64,000 nucleotides of DNA from RPQJ01 sp963777725 (GCA_963777725.1 CAVZRR010000003.1:124001-188000), one strand, 5' to 3'. Positions 46,463 to 55,035 are shown, counted from the first letter of the stretch. Notes: generated by a model not told the origin, from the sequence alone. Numbers and translations: made by a program.

Positions 46463-47682
46463 CGTTCGCGGCGGCACCGCCGCTGTCGGTCTACGTGCAC
46501 CTGCCCTGGTGTGTCCGCAAGTGCCCGTACTGCGATTTCAACTCGCACGCCGTGCCCGCCGCAGGCTTGCCGGAGCGCGCTTACGTCGCGGCGCTGCTCG
46601 ACGATCTCGAATACGCGGCGCTCGGCTGTCGAGGCCGCCCGCTCGTATCCGTTTTTTTCGGCGGCGGCACGCCGAGCCTGTTCGCGGCCGCATCGATCGA
46701 GCGATTGCTGGCGCGCGCAAAGCAGCTCTTCGCGGCGGACGTCGGCCTCGAGGTCACGCTCGAAGCGAACCCCGGGACCGTGGAGCGCGGCCGATTCGCG
46801 GAGTACCGCGACGCGGGCGTCACGCGCATCTCGCTCGGCGCGCAGAGCTTCGACGATCGCTGCCTGGCGGCGTTGGGTCGGATCCACTCCCGCGGCGACA
46901 CCTTGGCTGCCGTGGCGGAGCTGCGCGCGGCCGGGCTCGACAATTTCAATCTCGACCTGATGTACGCGTTGCCGGAGCAGACGCTGGACGCTGCGCTGGC
47001 CGACCTGGAGCAGGCTCTCGAACTCGGACCGGCGCACGTTTCGCATTACCAGCTCACGCTGGAGCCGGGCACCGCGTTCGAGCGTCGACCGCCGCGCCTC
47101 CCGGACGAAGACGAGGCCTTCGCGATGCAGGTCGCTTGCCAGTCGCGCCTGGCGGCCGCGGGGTTCGAGCAGTACGAGGTTTCGGCCTACGCCTCGGGCG
47201 CGCGCGAATGCAGGCACAACCTGAACTACTGGCGCTTCGGCGATTACCTCGGGGTCGGCGCGGGCGCGCACGGCAAGCTCACGGACCCGATCGCGGGCTC
47301 CGTGACCAGGACGGCACGGGTGCGGCAGCCCGGGCGCTATCTCGGCGCGCGCTTGCCCGGCGATCGCGTCGAGGAAACCAGGATGCTGTCTGCAGACGAC
47401 CTCGCTTTCGAGTTCTGCCTCAACGCGTTGCGCCTGGTGGCGGGGTTCGACGCGGAGCTATTCGAGGCGCGGACCGGACTGCCGTGGTCCGTCCTCGCCG
47501 CGCCGCTGGCCGCAGCGCGCGCCAAGGGCCTGCTGACGCTTGGCGGGGATCACAGACTGACCCCAACGCCGTTGGGCCAGCGGTTTCTCAATGACTTGCA
47601 GGCGATTTTCCTGCCGGCGCATCCCAGTCCGGGCGGTTCCGGGCGACTCGGAGACCTTGCATTGCCAAGCACGATCGGCTAG
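46459..47682 (+). CDS. hemW: Radical SAM heme chaperone HemW
   Basis: 407 residues, related to coproporphyrinogen dehydrogenase HemN but now regarded as a heme chaperone. The Fe-S motif is CVRKCPYCDFNSH. GGGTPSLF, TLEANPG, RISLGAQSFDD and LDLMYALPEQT follow, with the C-terminal HemN_C helices. The N-terminal YVHLPWC and the absence of the longer HemN extension support HemW. ATG at 46459 overlaps rdgB as ATGA. Confidence 0.94.
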   Translation: MTFAAAPPLSVYVHLPWCVRKCPYCDFNSHAVPAAGLPERAYVAALLDDLEYAALGCRGRPLVSVFFGGGTPSLFAAASIERLLARAKQLFAADVGLEVTLEANPGTVERGRFAEYRDAGVTRISLGAQSFDDRCLAALGRIHSRGDTLAAVAELRAAGLDNFNLDLMYALPEQTLDAALADLEQALELGPAHVSHYQLTLEPGTAFERRPPRLPDEDEAFAMQVACQSRLAAAGFEQYEVSAYASGARECRHNLNYWRFGDYLGVGAGAHGKLTDPIAGSVTRTARVRQPGRYLGARLPGDRVEETRMLSADDLAFEFCLNALRLVAGFDAELFEARTGLPWSVLAAPLAAARAKGLLTLGGDHRLTPTPLGQRFLNDLQAIFLPAHPSPGGSGRLGDLALPSTIG

Positions 47683-47693
47683 GCGCGAACCAG

Positions 47694-47905
47694 TTATACA
47701 CATCCCGAGCGCAGGGACGTAGATTCGGCATGTTACAGTCTGTAGTCGAAGTGACATGTTAGACAGCCGATATAACTATATGATTAATAAAATGATATTG
47801 GCATGGTCAAATTTTGAGCAAAGCGAGAATCGCCCACTCGTGCGCCCGGCTGACCCCGGCTAGGGAGCGCGCATCCACAGAGTTATCCACAGCTTTTGTG
47901 GATAA
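47694..47905. promoter_or_regulatory. DnaA-box cluster
   Basis: Boxes: TTATACACA at 47694-47702 (fits TTATNCACA); GCATCCACA at 47871-47879 (7/9); TTATCCACA at 47883-47891 (perfect); and TGTGGATAA at 47897-47905 (perfect, opposite strand). The last two form a 10-bp palindrome with a 5-nt spacer (47882-47906). The AT-rich tract lies between the first box and the others. Confidence 0.6.
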
Positions 47906-47930
47906 CCGGACCCGCTGCGGAAGGTGAGCC

Positions 47931-47959
47931 TTGTCAGGGCCGCCACCCGCTCCTATACT
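47931..47959 (+). promoter_or_regulatory. rpmE sigma70 promoter
   Basis: TTGTCA (47931-47936) and TATACT (47954-47959) with a 17-nt spacer, 40 nt before the rpmE ATG. The DnaA-box palindrome ends 25 nt upstream of the -35. Confidence 0.7.
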
Positions 47960-47998
47960 TCGCGCCCTTTTTCCTCAGTCTGTCCAAGGACCGCGGCC

Positions 47999-48202
47999 AT
48001 GAAGAGCGGAATCCATCCCGACTACAAGATCATCAACGTGACCTGCAGCTGTGGCAACGCGTTCGAGACGCGTTCCACGCTCGGCGAGGACCTGCAGATC
48101 GAAGTCTGCTCGAACTGCCACCCGTTCTACACGGGCAAGCAGAAGATCGTCGATACCGGCGGCCGCGTGGACCGTTTCCGCAAGAAGTACGCTCGCGGCT
48201 GA
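47999..48202 (+). CDS. rpmE: 50S ribosomal protein L31
   Basis: 67 residues from ATG 47999 (MKSGIHPDYK). It keeps the zinc-ribbon cysteines (CSCGNAF and VCSNCHPFYTGKQK), so it is the C+ Zn-binding form rather than the zinc-free YkgM-type paralogue. Ends in DTGGRVDRFRKKYARG. Followed by an intrinsic terminator. Confidence 0.96.
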   Translation: MKSGIHPDYKIINVTCSCGNAFETRSTLGEDLQIEVCSNCHPFYTGKQKIVDTGGRVDRFRKKYARG

Positions 48203-48229
48203 GTCGCGGCGGCATTCGGGACTGTCACG

Positions 48230-48259
48230 ACGGGGCGCTTCGGCGCCCCGTTTCGTTTC
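48230..48259 (+). terminator. Rho-independent terminator after rpmE
   Basis: Stem ACGGGGCGC/GCGCCCCGT with a TTCG tetraloop (48230-48251), followed by TTTCGTTT. 27 nt after the rpmE stop. Confidence 0.85.
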
Positions 48260-48312
48260 CGGGTGCTGCCGCGGCTCCGGCGAGCTTCGCCCTGGCATCG
48301 CGGCAGGCCGGC

Positions 48313-48373
48313 CTTCCGGGGTGCGCGGCGAGTCGCTCCTCGGGAATCGCTTGGTCGCCGCGCACCCCGGAAG
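48313..48373. repeat. Perfect 19-bp inverted repeat
   Basis: Arms CTTCCGGGGTGCGCGGCGA (48313-48331) and its exact complement (48355-48373) enclose a 23-nt loop. It lies beyond the rpmE terminator and has no T-run. It resembles in style, but not in core sequence, the palindromic elements at 51459 and 51738. Confidence 0.7.
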
Positions 48374-48551
48374 CCCGGCGGTGGCGCGGCGCCTGAGCGA
48401 GCTCGCGGGCCAGGGCGCCCGCAAACTCGCACGGCGCAAGTCGCGTCACGTGGTGGGCGCTTCATGCGCCGTGCGCATCGGAAGTGGCGAAGGCGCTTTC
48501 GGTTCGCTTAGGCGGCCTCTAGACTGCGGCGAGTCGTCCGAGGTCCTGCCA

Positions 48552-50021
48552 ATGAACGTTCGTTACCTGCTGCCCGCTGCCGTGCTCGCGAGCGCGCTCG
48601 CGCTGCACGGCTGCGCGACGAACCCGGTCACGGGCAAGTCGGACGTCGTCACGATGAGTGCGGCGCAGGAAGTCGAGATCGGCCGCAAGATGCACCCGCA
48701 GGTGCTGCAGCAGTACGGCCGCTACTCGGACGAGGCGTTGCAGTCTTACGTCAACGACATCGGCCAGCGTATCGCCAAGGTCAGCCACCTGCCCAACCTG
48801 CAGTTCACGTTCACCGTGCTCGACAGCCCGGACATCAACGCATTCGCGCTGCCGGGTGGCTACGTCTACATCACGCGCGGAATCATGGCCTACCTCAATT
48901 CCGAGGCGCAGCTCGTCGCGGTGCTCGGGCACGAGGTCGGGCACGTGACGGCCCGCCACGCCGTCCGCCAGCAGTCGGGTGCAACCGCGGCGGGGGTCGG
49001 GGCGACGGTGATCGGCATCCTGACCGGCAGCGGCGACCTCGCGAGCGTCGCCAACATGGCCGGCACCGCGCTGGTGCGGGGTTACGGCCGCGACATGGAG
49101 CTCGAGGCCGACGCGATCGGCGCCGAGTACCTCGAGCGGATGGGCTACCAGCCCGAGGCGATGATCGACGTCGTCCGGCTGTTGAAGAACCAGGAGCAGC
49201 TCGAGGTGCAGATTGCGCGCCAGGAAGGCCGCGAGCCGCGGATCTATCACGGTGTCTTCTCGACCCATCCGGACAACGATACCCGCCTCAAGGAAGTGGT
49301 CTCCGAGGCGCGCAAAGCGGGGGGCACCGCCGAGGCGCGACCGGACGGCCGTGAGGCCTACCTGCAACGCATCTCCGGGCTGCCGCTCGGGCCGAGCCGC
49401 GAGCAGGGGGTCGTCCGGGGCAGCCGTTTTTATCACGGCACGCTCGGGGTGACCGTCGCCTTCCCGTCGGGCTGGGTCGTGCAGAACCAGCCGACCAAGG
49501 TCGTCGCGACGACGCCGCAGAAGGATGCGCTGCTGCAGCTGTCCGCCACCGCGCCACCGCAGAACGTCCAGCCGAGGGAGCTGCTCGCCAAGCTCCAGCC
49601 CGGGGTGCCGCTGCAGGGCGCGGAGCCGCTCGAGATCGGCGGGCTCAACGGCTACACGGCGATCGCGCGCGACGTCGCGCTCCCCTGGGGCAACCGCGGC
49701 CCGGCCCGCTACGCGGTCGTCTATTACAACGGCCTCGCCTACGTCTTCATGGGCGCGACCCGGCTGAATGCCGCCATGCCGGCCACCGACCCGCTGTTTC
49801 TCTCCAGCATCAAGACCTTCCGCCGCCTGCGGGACAACGAGTTCGCGCTGGCGGAGCCCAACCGGATCCGCCTGATCAAGGCGACGCCCCAGACCCGGAT
49901 CGACGCGCTCGCAAGTGCCTCACCGATCGAGAAATATCCTGCGGAACGGCTGCGGCTCCTCAATGACCTCTATCCGAACAAGGAGCCGGTCGCGGGCCAG
50001 TGGCTCAAGGTGGTCAATTAG
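48552..50021 (+). CDS. M48 family metalloprotease, lipoprotein
   Basis: 489 residues. A signal peptide with lipobox (ASALALHGCATNP, Cys near residue 21) predicts a lipid-anchored periplasmic enzyme. The peptidase domain has EVEIGRKMHPQVLQQYG, LPGGYVYITRGIM, the zinc motif LGHEVGHVTARH (HExxH) and the third ligand region RDMELEADAIGAEYL. This is the layout of LoiP/BepA-like envelope quality-control proteases. The C-terminal 190 residues (GSRFYHGTLGVTVAFPSGW onward) form a separate domain whose family I do not recognise. ATG at 48552. Monocistronic by spacing (93 nt before gltA). Confidence 0.88.
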   Translation: MNVRYLLPAAVLASALALHGCATNPVTGKSDVVTMSAAQEVEIGRKMHPQVLQQYGRYSDEALQSYVNDIGQRIAKVSHLPNLQFTFTVLDSPDINAFALPGGYVYITRGIMAYLNSEAQLVAVLGHEVGHVTARHAVRQQSGATAAGVGATVIGILTGSGDLASVANMAGTALVRGYGRDMELEADAIGAEYLERMGYQPEAMIDVVRLLKNQEQLEVQIARQEGREPRIYHGVFSTHPDNDTRLKEVVSEARKAGGTAEARPDGREAYLQRISGLPLGPSREQGVVRGSRFYHGTLGVTVAFPSGWVVQNQPTKVVATTPQKDALLQLSATAPPQNVQPRELLAKLQPGVPLQGAEPLEIGGLNGYTAIARDVALPWGNRGPARYAVVYYNGLAYVFMGATRLNAAMPATDPLFLSSIKTFRRLRDNEFALAEPNRIRLIKATPQTRIDALASASPIEKYPAERLRLLNDLYPNKEPVAGQWLKVVN

Positions 50022-50114
50022 GAATTTGTACGCGCTTGATTGAGCCGTCCGGTCGTGCAAACCTGACTGGCCGCCCCCGGGCTGGCGCGGGTGAGTCACT
50101 ACAGGTAGGGCACG

Positions 50115-51413
50115 ATGAGCGCAAAGAAATACGAACTGGTCAGTCTCGAAACGGGCAAGAAATCGACCCTCGACGCACTGAGCGGCTCGGTCGGCCCGGA
50201 TTGCCTGAACATCGCCAGCCTCGGCAAGGACCACGGGATCTTCACGTTCGACCCGGGGTTCATGGCGACGGCGTCCTGCGAGAGCAAGATCACCTACATC
50301 GACGGTGACGCCGGTGTGCTGCTCTACCGCGGCTACCCGATCGAGCAGATTGCCGCCAAGTCGAGCTTCCTCGAGGTGTCGTACCTGCTGATCCACGGCG
50401 AGCTGCCCTCGACCCGCCAGCTCGAGCAGTTCGACCACGCGATCCGCTACCACACGATGCTCAACGAAACGCTGCTGCGTTTCTTCAACGGTTTCCACTA
50501 CGACGCGCACCCGATGGCGATGGTGTCCGCCGTGGTGTCGTCGATGGCGGCCTTCTACCACGACTCGATGGACAACCATAACCCGCGGCACCGGGAGATC
50601 TTCGCGCACCGCATCCTCGCCAAGATCCCGACGATCGCGGCGGCGTCGTTCAAGCACAACCTCGGCCAGCCGTTCGTCTACCCGCGCAACGACATGGATT
50701 ACTGCTCGAACATGCTGCGCATGTTCTTCGCGGTGCCGGCCTCGGACTACGAGGTGGACCCGGTCGCGGCGCAGGCGCTCGACCTGCTGCTGATCCTGCA
50801 CGCCGACCACGAGCAGAACGCGAGCACGTCCACGGTGCGCCTCGCGGGCAGCACGGGCACCAACCCTTACGCTGCGATCTCGGCAGGCGTCTCGGCCCTC
50901 TGGGGCCCGGCGCACGGCGGCGCGAACGAAGCCGTGCTCGCGATGCTCGAGGACATCGGCACGGTCGACAACATCTCGAAGTTCCTCGACCGCGTGAAGG
51001 ACAAGGACGGCAACAAGCGCCTGATGGGCTTCGGCCACCGTGTCTACAAGAACTTCGACCCGCGCGCGAAGATCATCCGCGAGATGTGCCACAAGGTCCT
51101 GGCGCGCCTCGGCCAGAACGACAACCCGCTGTTCGAGCTGGCGCTGCGCCTCGAGGAGATCGCGCTGAAGGACGAGTACTTCATCGCGCGCAAGCTCTAC
51201 CCGAACGTCGATTTCTACTCCGGCGTCATCTACAGCGCCCTCGGCATCCCGCGCTCGATGTTCACGGTGATGTTCGCGATCGCGCGCACCGCCGGCTGGG
51301 TGGCGCACTGGCAGGAGATGATCGCCGACCCGGCGATGAAGATCGGGCGGCCGCGGCAGCTCTATACGGGGCCGACGCAGCGCGATTACATCGAGATCGA
51401 GAAGCGCGCGTAA
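50115..51413 (+). CDS. gltA: Citrate synthase
   Basis: Condenses acetyl-CoA and oxaloacetate at the TCA-cycle entry. 432 residues of the hexameric, NADH-regulated gram-negative type: IDGDAGVLLYRGYPIEQIA, YEVDPVAAQALDLLLILHADHEQNASTSTVRLAGSTG, WGPAHGGANEAVL, MGFGHRVYKNFDPRA, and the closing GRPRQLYTGPTQRDY. Catalytic His and Asp regions are intact. ATG at 50115. Confidence 0.97.
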   Translation: MSAKKYELVSLETGKKSTLDALSGSVGPDCLNIASLGKDHGIFTFDPGFMATASCESKITYIDGDAGVLLYRGYPIEQIAAKSSFLEVSYLLIHGELPSTRQLEQFDHAIRYHTMLNETLLRFFNGFHYDAHPMAMVSAVVSSMAAFYHDSMDNHNPRHREIFAHRILAKIPTIAAASFKHNLGQPFVYPRNDMDYCSNMLRMFFAVPASDYEVDPVAAQALDLLLILHADHEQNASTSTVRLAGSTGTNPYAAISAGVSALWGPAHGGANEAVLAMLEDIGTVDNISKFLDRVKDKDGNKRLMGFGHRVYKNFDPRAKIIREMCHKVLARLGQNDNPLFELALRLEEIALKDEYFIARKLYPNVDFYSGVIYSALGIPRSMFTVMFAIARTAGWVAHWQEMIADPAMKIGRPRQLYTGPTQRDYIEIEKRA

Positions 51414-51458
51414 GCGCTTCTCGTCGTTCGCTCGGCTCGCTGTGCCGGACCGCGCGAA

Positions 51459-51561
51459 CCGGGGTCGGTGCGGGCGGCGGGAACGCCGTGAATACCTCCC
51501 TGTAGGCTTCGGGCGCGGCGTCCATGCCGCGCACGATCCCGCCCGCCCGCACCGACCCCGG
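51459..51561. repeat. Palindromic repeat element, copy 1
   Basis: Outer arms CCGGGGTCGGTGCGGGCGG (51459-51477) and its near-complement (51542-51561) flank a 64-nt core. Read on the minus strand the core is about 92% identical to the core of copy 2. Inside the core GCGCGGC and GCCGCGC form a second stem. Confidence 0.8.
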
Positions 51562-51572
51562 CAACTCGGCGG

Positions 51573-51596
51573 GGCGTCACGCGACCGCGTGACGCC
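51573..51596. other. Short perfect hairpin after gltA
   Basis: GGCGTCACGC (51573-51582), loop GACC, GCGTGACGCC (51587-51596). No T-run, so only a possible transcription end or RNA stabiliser. Confidence 0.45.
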
Positions 51597-51737
51597 GGAA
51601 CTCGCATTACGCGGCGCTATCGCGTGTCCGTAACCGTTGGCTGAGTTCTCGCACGGCGTGCCCGACGCTCGCGCGTGGCTGCGGAGGATGAGGCGCAGCG
51701 CGAGTCGCGAAGCCGGGGGTGCAACGCTTCCGAGCGG

Positions 51738-51855
51738 TTCCGAGCCGGGTCCGGGGTGCATGCGCGGGATCGTGCGCGGCACGGACGCCGCGCCCGAAGC
51801 CCACAAGGATGTGTTCACGGCGTTCCCGCGCGTGCACCCCGGACCCGGCTCGGAA
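51738..51855. repeat. Palindromic repeat element, copy 2
   Basis: Outer arms beginning TTCCGAGCCGGGTCCGGGGT (51738) are complementary over about 30 nt, with one mismatch, to the sequence ending at 51855. The core is shared with copy 1, in opposite orientation, but the arms have a different sequence. Confidence 0.8.
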
Positions 51856-51885
51856 GCGCGAGCAACCAGCGATGCGCCAATCGGC

Positions 51886-52497
51886 TCAAGCGACCTGCAG
51901 CAGCGCCTCGACCTCGGCAACACTCGCGCGCCGCATCGGCTTGCCGTCCACGGGACTGCACGGGGACTGGCGAATCCCGTCGAGCGGAAACACCACCGCG
52001 TCGACCGTCTGCCGCCCCGCAACGAAACGCAGCGCGGGGTAGCTGACCGTCCGGTCCCGCTCGTAGCGCAGCCGCCGCTCGAGCACCTCGTGCGGCACGC
52101 CGCGATCCTCGAGCCGCAGCGAGACCGCTTCCGGGCTCTCGGTGAACAGGTGCAGGTTGATCTCCGAGTGCGGCGACGCCGTGCCGGCGAGCACGGGGCC
52201 GACCAGGCGCGGCTGGAAATCCGCCATCAGCCGCATCGCCTCGAGCGCGGAGCGGCGCAGATCCGCGAGGCTCGACTCGTGGCGGTCGGCGGCGAACAGC
52301 CGCTGGTGCGCGACCAGGGCCGCCTCGATCTCGGTATTGCGCGGCAGGATCGACGCGTCGGTGACGCCAAGGCGATCCGCCGCCTTGCGCTTGGCGAGCA
52401 GGTAGTCGTCCACGCCCTGCTCGCGCATGATCCGGGCCGCTTCCTCGGCCACCGCATGGCGCATCAGGTCGGCCCTGGGGTTGGGTCGTCGGCTCAT
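51886..52497 (-). CDS. Conserved hypothetical protein, possible nucleotidyltransferase-like fold
   Basis: 203 residues, ATG at 52497. No family recognised with certainty. The N-terminal half is helical and basic (AVAEEAARIMREQGVDDYLLAKRKAADRLG, then LPRNTEIEAALVAHQRLF). The C-terminal half contains GPVLAGTASPHSEINLHLF, reminiscent of the GxG...S-x-I/D strand of nucleotidyltransferase folds, but the catalytic Asp pair is not evident. It then continues RLRYERDRTVSYPALRFVAG. It follows mrcA by 16 nt on the same strand, so it may be in its operon. Function unknown. Confidence 0.7.
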   Translation of the reverse strand: MSRRPNPRADLMRHAVAEEAARIMREQGVDDYLLAKRKAADRLGVTDASILPRNTEIEAALVAHQRLFAADRHESSLADLRRSALEAMRLMADFQPRLVGPVLAGTASPHSEINLHLFTESPEAVSLRLEDRGVPHEVLERRLRYERDRTVSYPALRFVAGRQTVDAVVFPLDGIRQSPCSPVDGKPMRRASVAEVEALLQVA

Positions 52498-52513
52498 CGT
52501 CGGCCCCTTTCGA

Positions 52514-54891
52514 TCAGAACAGCGATTCCTCGCCGGCGGCAGGGTCCAGGCTCTCCGCGCCGACCTCGTCCGCCCCGTCCAGCGCGCCGGACTGCTGCGG
52601 CAGGTAACCCTCGAGGAACGCCTCGAAGATCGCGCCGCCCGAGCCCGCCATCGTCGGGCGCCCGTTTTCCCGGTTGACCCACATGCGGACCACGCCCGCC
52701 GGCTCCGGCAACCGATGTTCCGGGCGGTCGCGCAACGCTTCCTCCATGTACGACACCCACATCGGCAACGCAGTCCGGCCACCTTCCTCGTTGTCGCCGA
52801 GCGAGCGTTCCTGGTCGAAGCCGATCCAGGCGGCGGCGGCCACGTCCGCATTGAAACCGACGAACCACGCATCGCGGCGATCGTTGGTCGTGCCGGTCTT
52901 GCCGGCGAGATCGTTGCGCCCGAGGGTCTTGGCCCGCTGCGCAGTGCCGCGCTGGATCACGTCCGTCATGATGTCGGTCATCACGTAAGCGTTCGCGGGC
53001 GTGATCGCCTGCGGGGCCGCGGTCGTGCCGGGACAGTCCGCGCAAGCGATCGCGGGCTCGGCCGTCGACACGGTGCGATCGTCGCGATCGGCGATCCGCG
53101 CGATGAAGTACGGCTCGACGCGGAAGCCGCCGTTGGCGAACACCGCAAAGCCCCGCACCATCTCGAGCGGCGTCACCTGCCCGGTGCCGAGCGCCAGCGT
53201 CAGGTTCGGCGGCATCGCGTCCGGGCCGAAGCCAAAGGCGCCGATGTGGCGCAAGGCCGGGCCGATCCCGGTGGCGCGCAGCAGGCGGATCGAGACCAGG
53301 TTACGCGACCGGACCAGCGCCTCGCGCATCGGCGTGGGTCCATAGAAACGCTTGGTGATGTTCTGCGGCCGCCATTCCTCGGTGCCGACGCCACCCGGCA
53401 TGACGATCGGCGCGTCGTTGATCAGGCTTGCCGGCGTGAACCCGCGCTCCAGTGCGGCCGAGTACACGAACGGCTTGAATGCGGATCCAGGCTGGCGGCG
53501 CGCCTGGATCGCGCGGTTGTACTTGCTCGAGCCGAAATCGAAGCCGCCGACCAGCGAGACGATGGCCCCGTCGCGCGGCTCGATCGCCACGAGCGCCGCA
53601 GCCACTGCGGGCAGCTGGGCCAACCGGTAGCGGCCGTCCTCGACGGTCTCGAGATAAACCAGGTGCCCCGGTGCGACCACGTCCGTCGCGGTCTTCGGCG
53701 CCGGTCCAAGCGCGCCGTTCTCCAGCGCGGGCCGCGCCCAGGCGAGATCGTCCCAGCCAACTTCGACCGCCAGGCCATTGCGCAGCCGCAGCAGCGCGCT
53801 GCGCTCGAGGACCGATGTGACCAGCGCGCACGCGAGGCCGCCGCGATCCGCGTGGCGCTTGAAGGCGGCGGCGACGGCGGCCGGATCGGCGAGCTGCGCC
53901 GCCGCGAGTTGCTCGAGCGGACCGCGGTAGCCGTGGCGCCGCTCGTAGTCGAGCATCGCGCGGCGGACGGCCGCATTGGCCGCCGACTGCAGCCGGCTGT
54001 CGACCGTGGTCGTGACGCGAAATCCTTCGGTCAGCGCTGCGTCGCCATGCAGGCGGACCATCTCGAGGCGCACCATCTCCGCGACGTTCGGCGCCTCGAG
54101 CTCGACCTCCGGGCCATGGATGCGGCCGACGACGGGCGCCGCGGCCGCCGCGTCGTGCGCCGCTGCGTCGATCTTGCCGGTCTCGCGCATGCGCCGCAGC
54201 ACGTAGGCGCGACGGTCCCGGGCGCGCTCGCGACGCTGGCGACGGGGTTGTCGAGCGACGGTGACCGCGGCAGTCCGGCGATCAGCGCAGCCTCCGCCAG
54301 CGTGAGCTCGCTGGCATTCTTGTCGAAATACACCTGCGCGGCCGCGCCGATGCCGTAGGCGCGCTGGCCGAGGAAGATCCGGTTCAGGTACAGCGTCAGG
54401 ATCTCCTCCTTGCTGAACTCGCGCTCGAGCCGCAGCGCGAGGAACACCTCCTTCAGCTTGCGCCGCAGCGTGCGCTCGGAAGTGAGGATGGTATTGCGGG
54501 CGAGCTGCATCGTGATCGTGCCGCCGCCCTCGCGCACGCCGCCGGCCGACAGGTTGCTCTTGGCCGCGCGCAGCAATCCCTGCCAGTCCACGCCCGGATG
54601 CCGGAAGAAGCGATCGTCCTCCGCCGCGAGGAAGGCATCGACGACCTGGGGCGGGATCTGCTGCCACTCGAGCGGGATGCGCCGCTGCTCGCCGATCTGC
54701 GCGATCAGCTTGCCGTCGCGCGAGTACACCTGCAGTGGCAGCTGCATCGGCACGTGGCGCAATTCCGCGGCCACCGGCATTTCGGGCTCGAGGAACTGGA
54801 ATGCGCCCGCGAAGCCTAGAACCACGAGCCCGGCGAATCCTGCTGCGATCGTGAGCGCGGTCACGAGCAGTCGTGCTGCGAAATTTCCCAT
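52514..54891 (-). CDS. mrcA: Penicillin-binding protein 1A (frameshifted)
   Basis: Bifunctional class A peptidoglycan glycosyltransferase/transpeptidase anchored in the inner membrane. ATG at 54891; N-terminal helix, then the glycosyltransferase motifs AEDDRFFRHPGVD, GGGTITMQLARN and KEEILTLYLNRIFLGQRAYGI. A frameshift at about 54235 follows LPRSPSLDNPVAS. In the next frame come RRAYVLRRMRETG, an ODD-type insert and the transpeptidase motifs SAFKPFVY (SxxK), VRSRNLVS (SxN) and AGKTGTTND (KTG). Corrected length about 792. Divergent from pilMNOPQ, the standard arrangement. Probable sequencing indel in a GC-repeat. Confidence 0.93.
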
Positions 54892-54913
54892 GCTCAAATC
54901 TGCGACTCAGTCC

Positions 54914-54942
54914 TTGCCGCACCTGCAGTGCTTGTGCATAGT
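54914..54942 (+). promoter_or_regulatory. Candidate promoter for the pil leader
   Basis: TTGCCG (54914-54919) and CATAGT (54937-54942) with a 17-nt spacer. The predicted transcript start at about 54949 falls right before the riboswitch aptamer. Confidence 0.55.
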
Positions 54943-54951
54943 AGCTCGCGA

Positions 54952-55035
54952 ATCAAGGGCAAACTCATCGAAAGGTGAGGACGCAAAGCCACCGGTCCTG
55001 GGCCATCGGCCCCAGGACAGCGGGGTTGCCGGTAC
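54952..55035 (+). promoter_or_regulatory. Cyclic di-GMP-I riboswitch (GEMM-I aptamer)
   Basis: Matches the GEMM-I consensus: GGGCAAAC (54957-54964); a short stem capped by CGAAAG (stem CTCA/TGAG); the invariant GGACGCAAAGCC (54979-54990); a second long stem (GTCCTGGGCC/GGCCCCAGGAC); and the closing AGCGGGGTTGCCGGT (55019-55033). All invariant positions I can recall from the Vibrio Vc2 aptamer are present. It lies in the leader of pilMNOPQ, about 240 nt before pilM. No T-run terminator follows, so the expression platform is not obvious. Confidence 0.92.

Larger units (their letters stand above)
47683..47998. other. Intergenic region hemW-rpmE with AT-rich tract
   Basis: 316 nt without a gene. 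47710-47820 is strongly AT-rich for this genome (runs such as GATATAACTATATGATTA). It is followed by a DnaA-box cluster and the rpmE promoter. No tRNA-like or terminator structure was seen after hemW. Confidence 0.7.
48203..48551. other. Intergenic region rpmE-M48 protease
   Basis: 349 nt without a convincing gene. Holds the rpmE terminator (48230-48259) and a perfect 19-bp inverted repeat (48313-48373); the rest shows nothing recognisable. Confidence 0.6.
51414..51885. other. Intergenic region gltA-unknown gene, rich in palindromes
   Basis: 472 nt without a supported gene. It holds two related palindromic elements in opposite orientation and a short hairpin between them, which together fill most of the gap. 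Several ORFs here read the repeat core (an MDAAPEAY-like frame) and are considered spurious. Confidence 0.7.

Noticed and set aside
47694..47905. Firm call of chromosomal oriC
   Set aside because: Only four boxes, no dnaA/mnmG/rpmH neighbourhood, and skew could not be computed; kept as a finding only.
51486..51564. Small frames in the gltA downstream gap reading MDAAPEAY-like peptides
   Set aside because: They translate the palindromic repeat core in both copies and have no coding character elsewhere.
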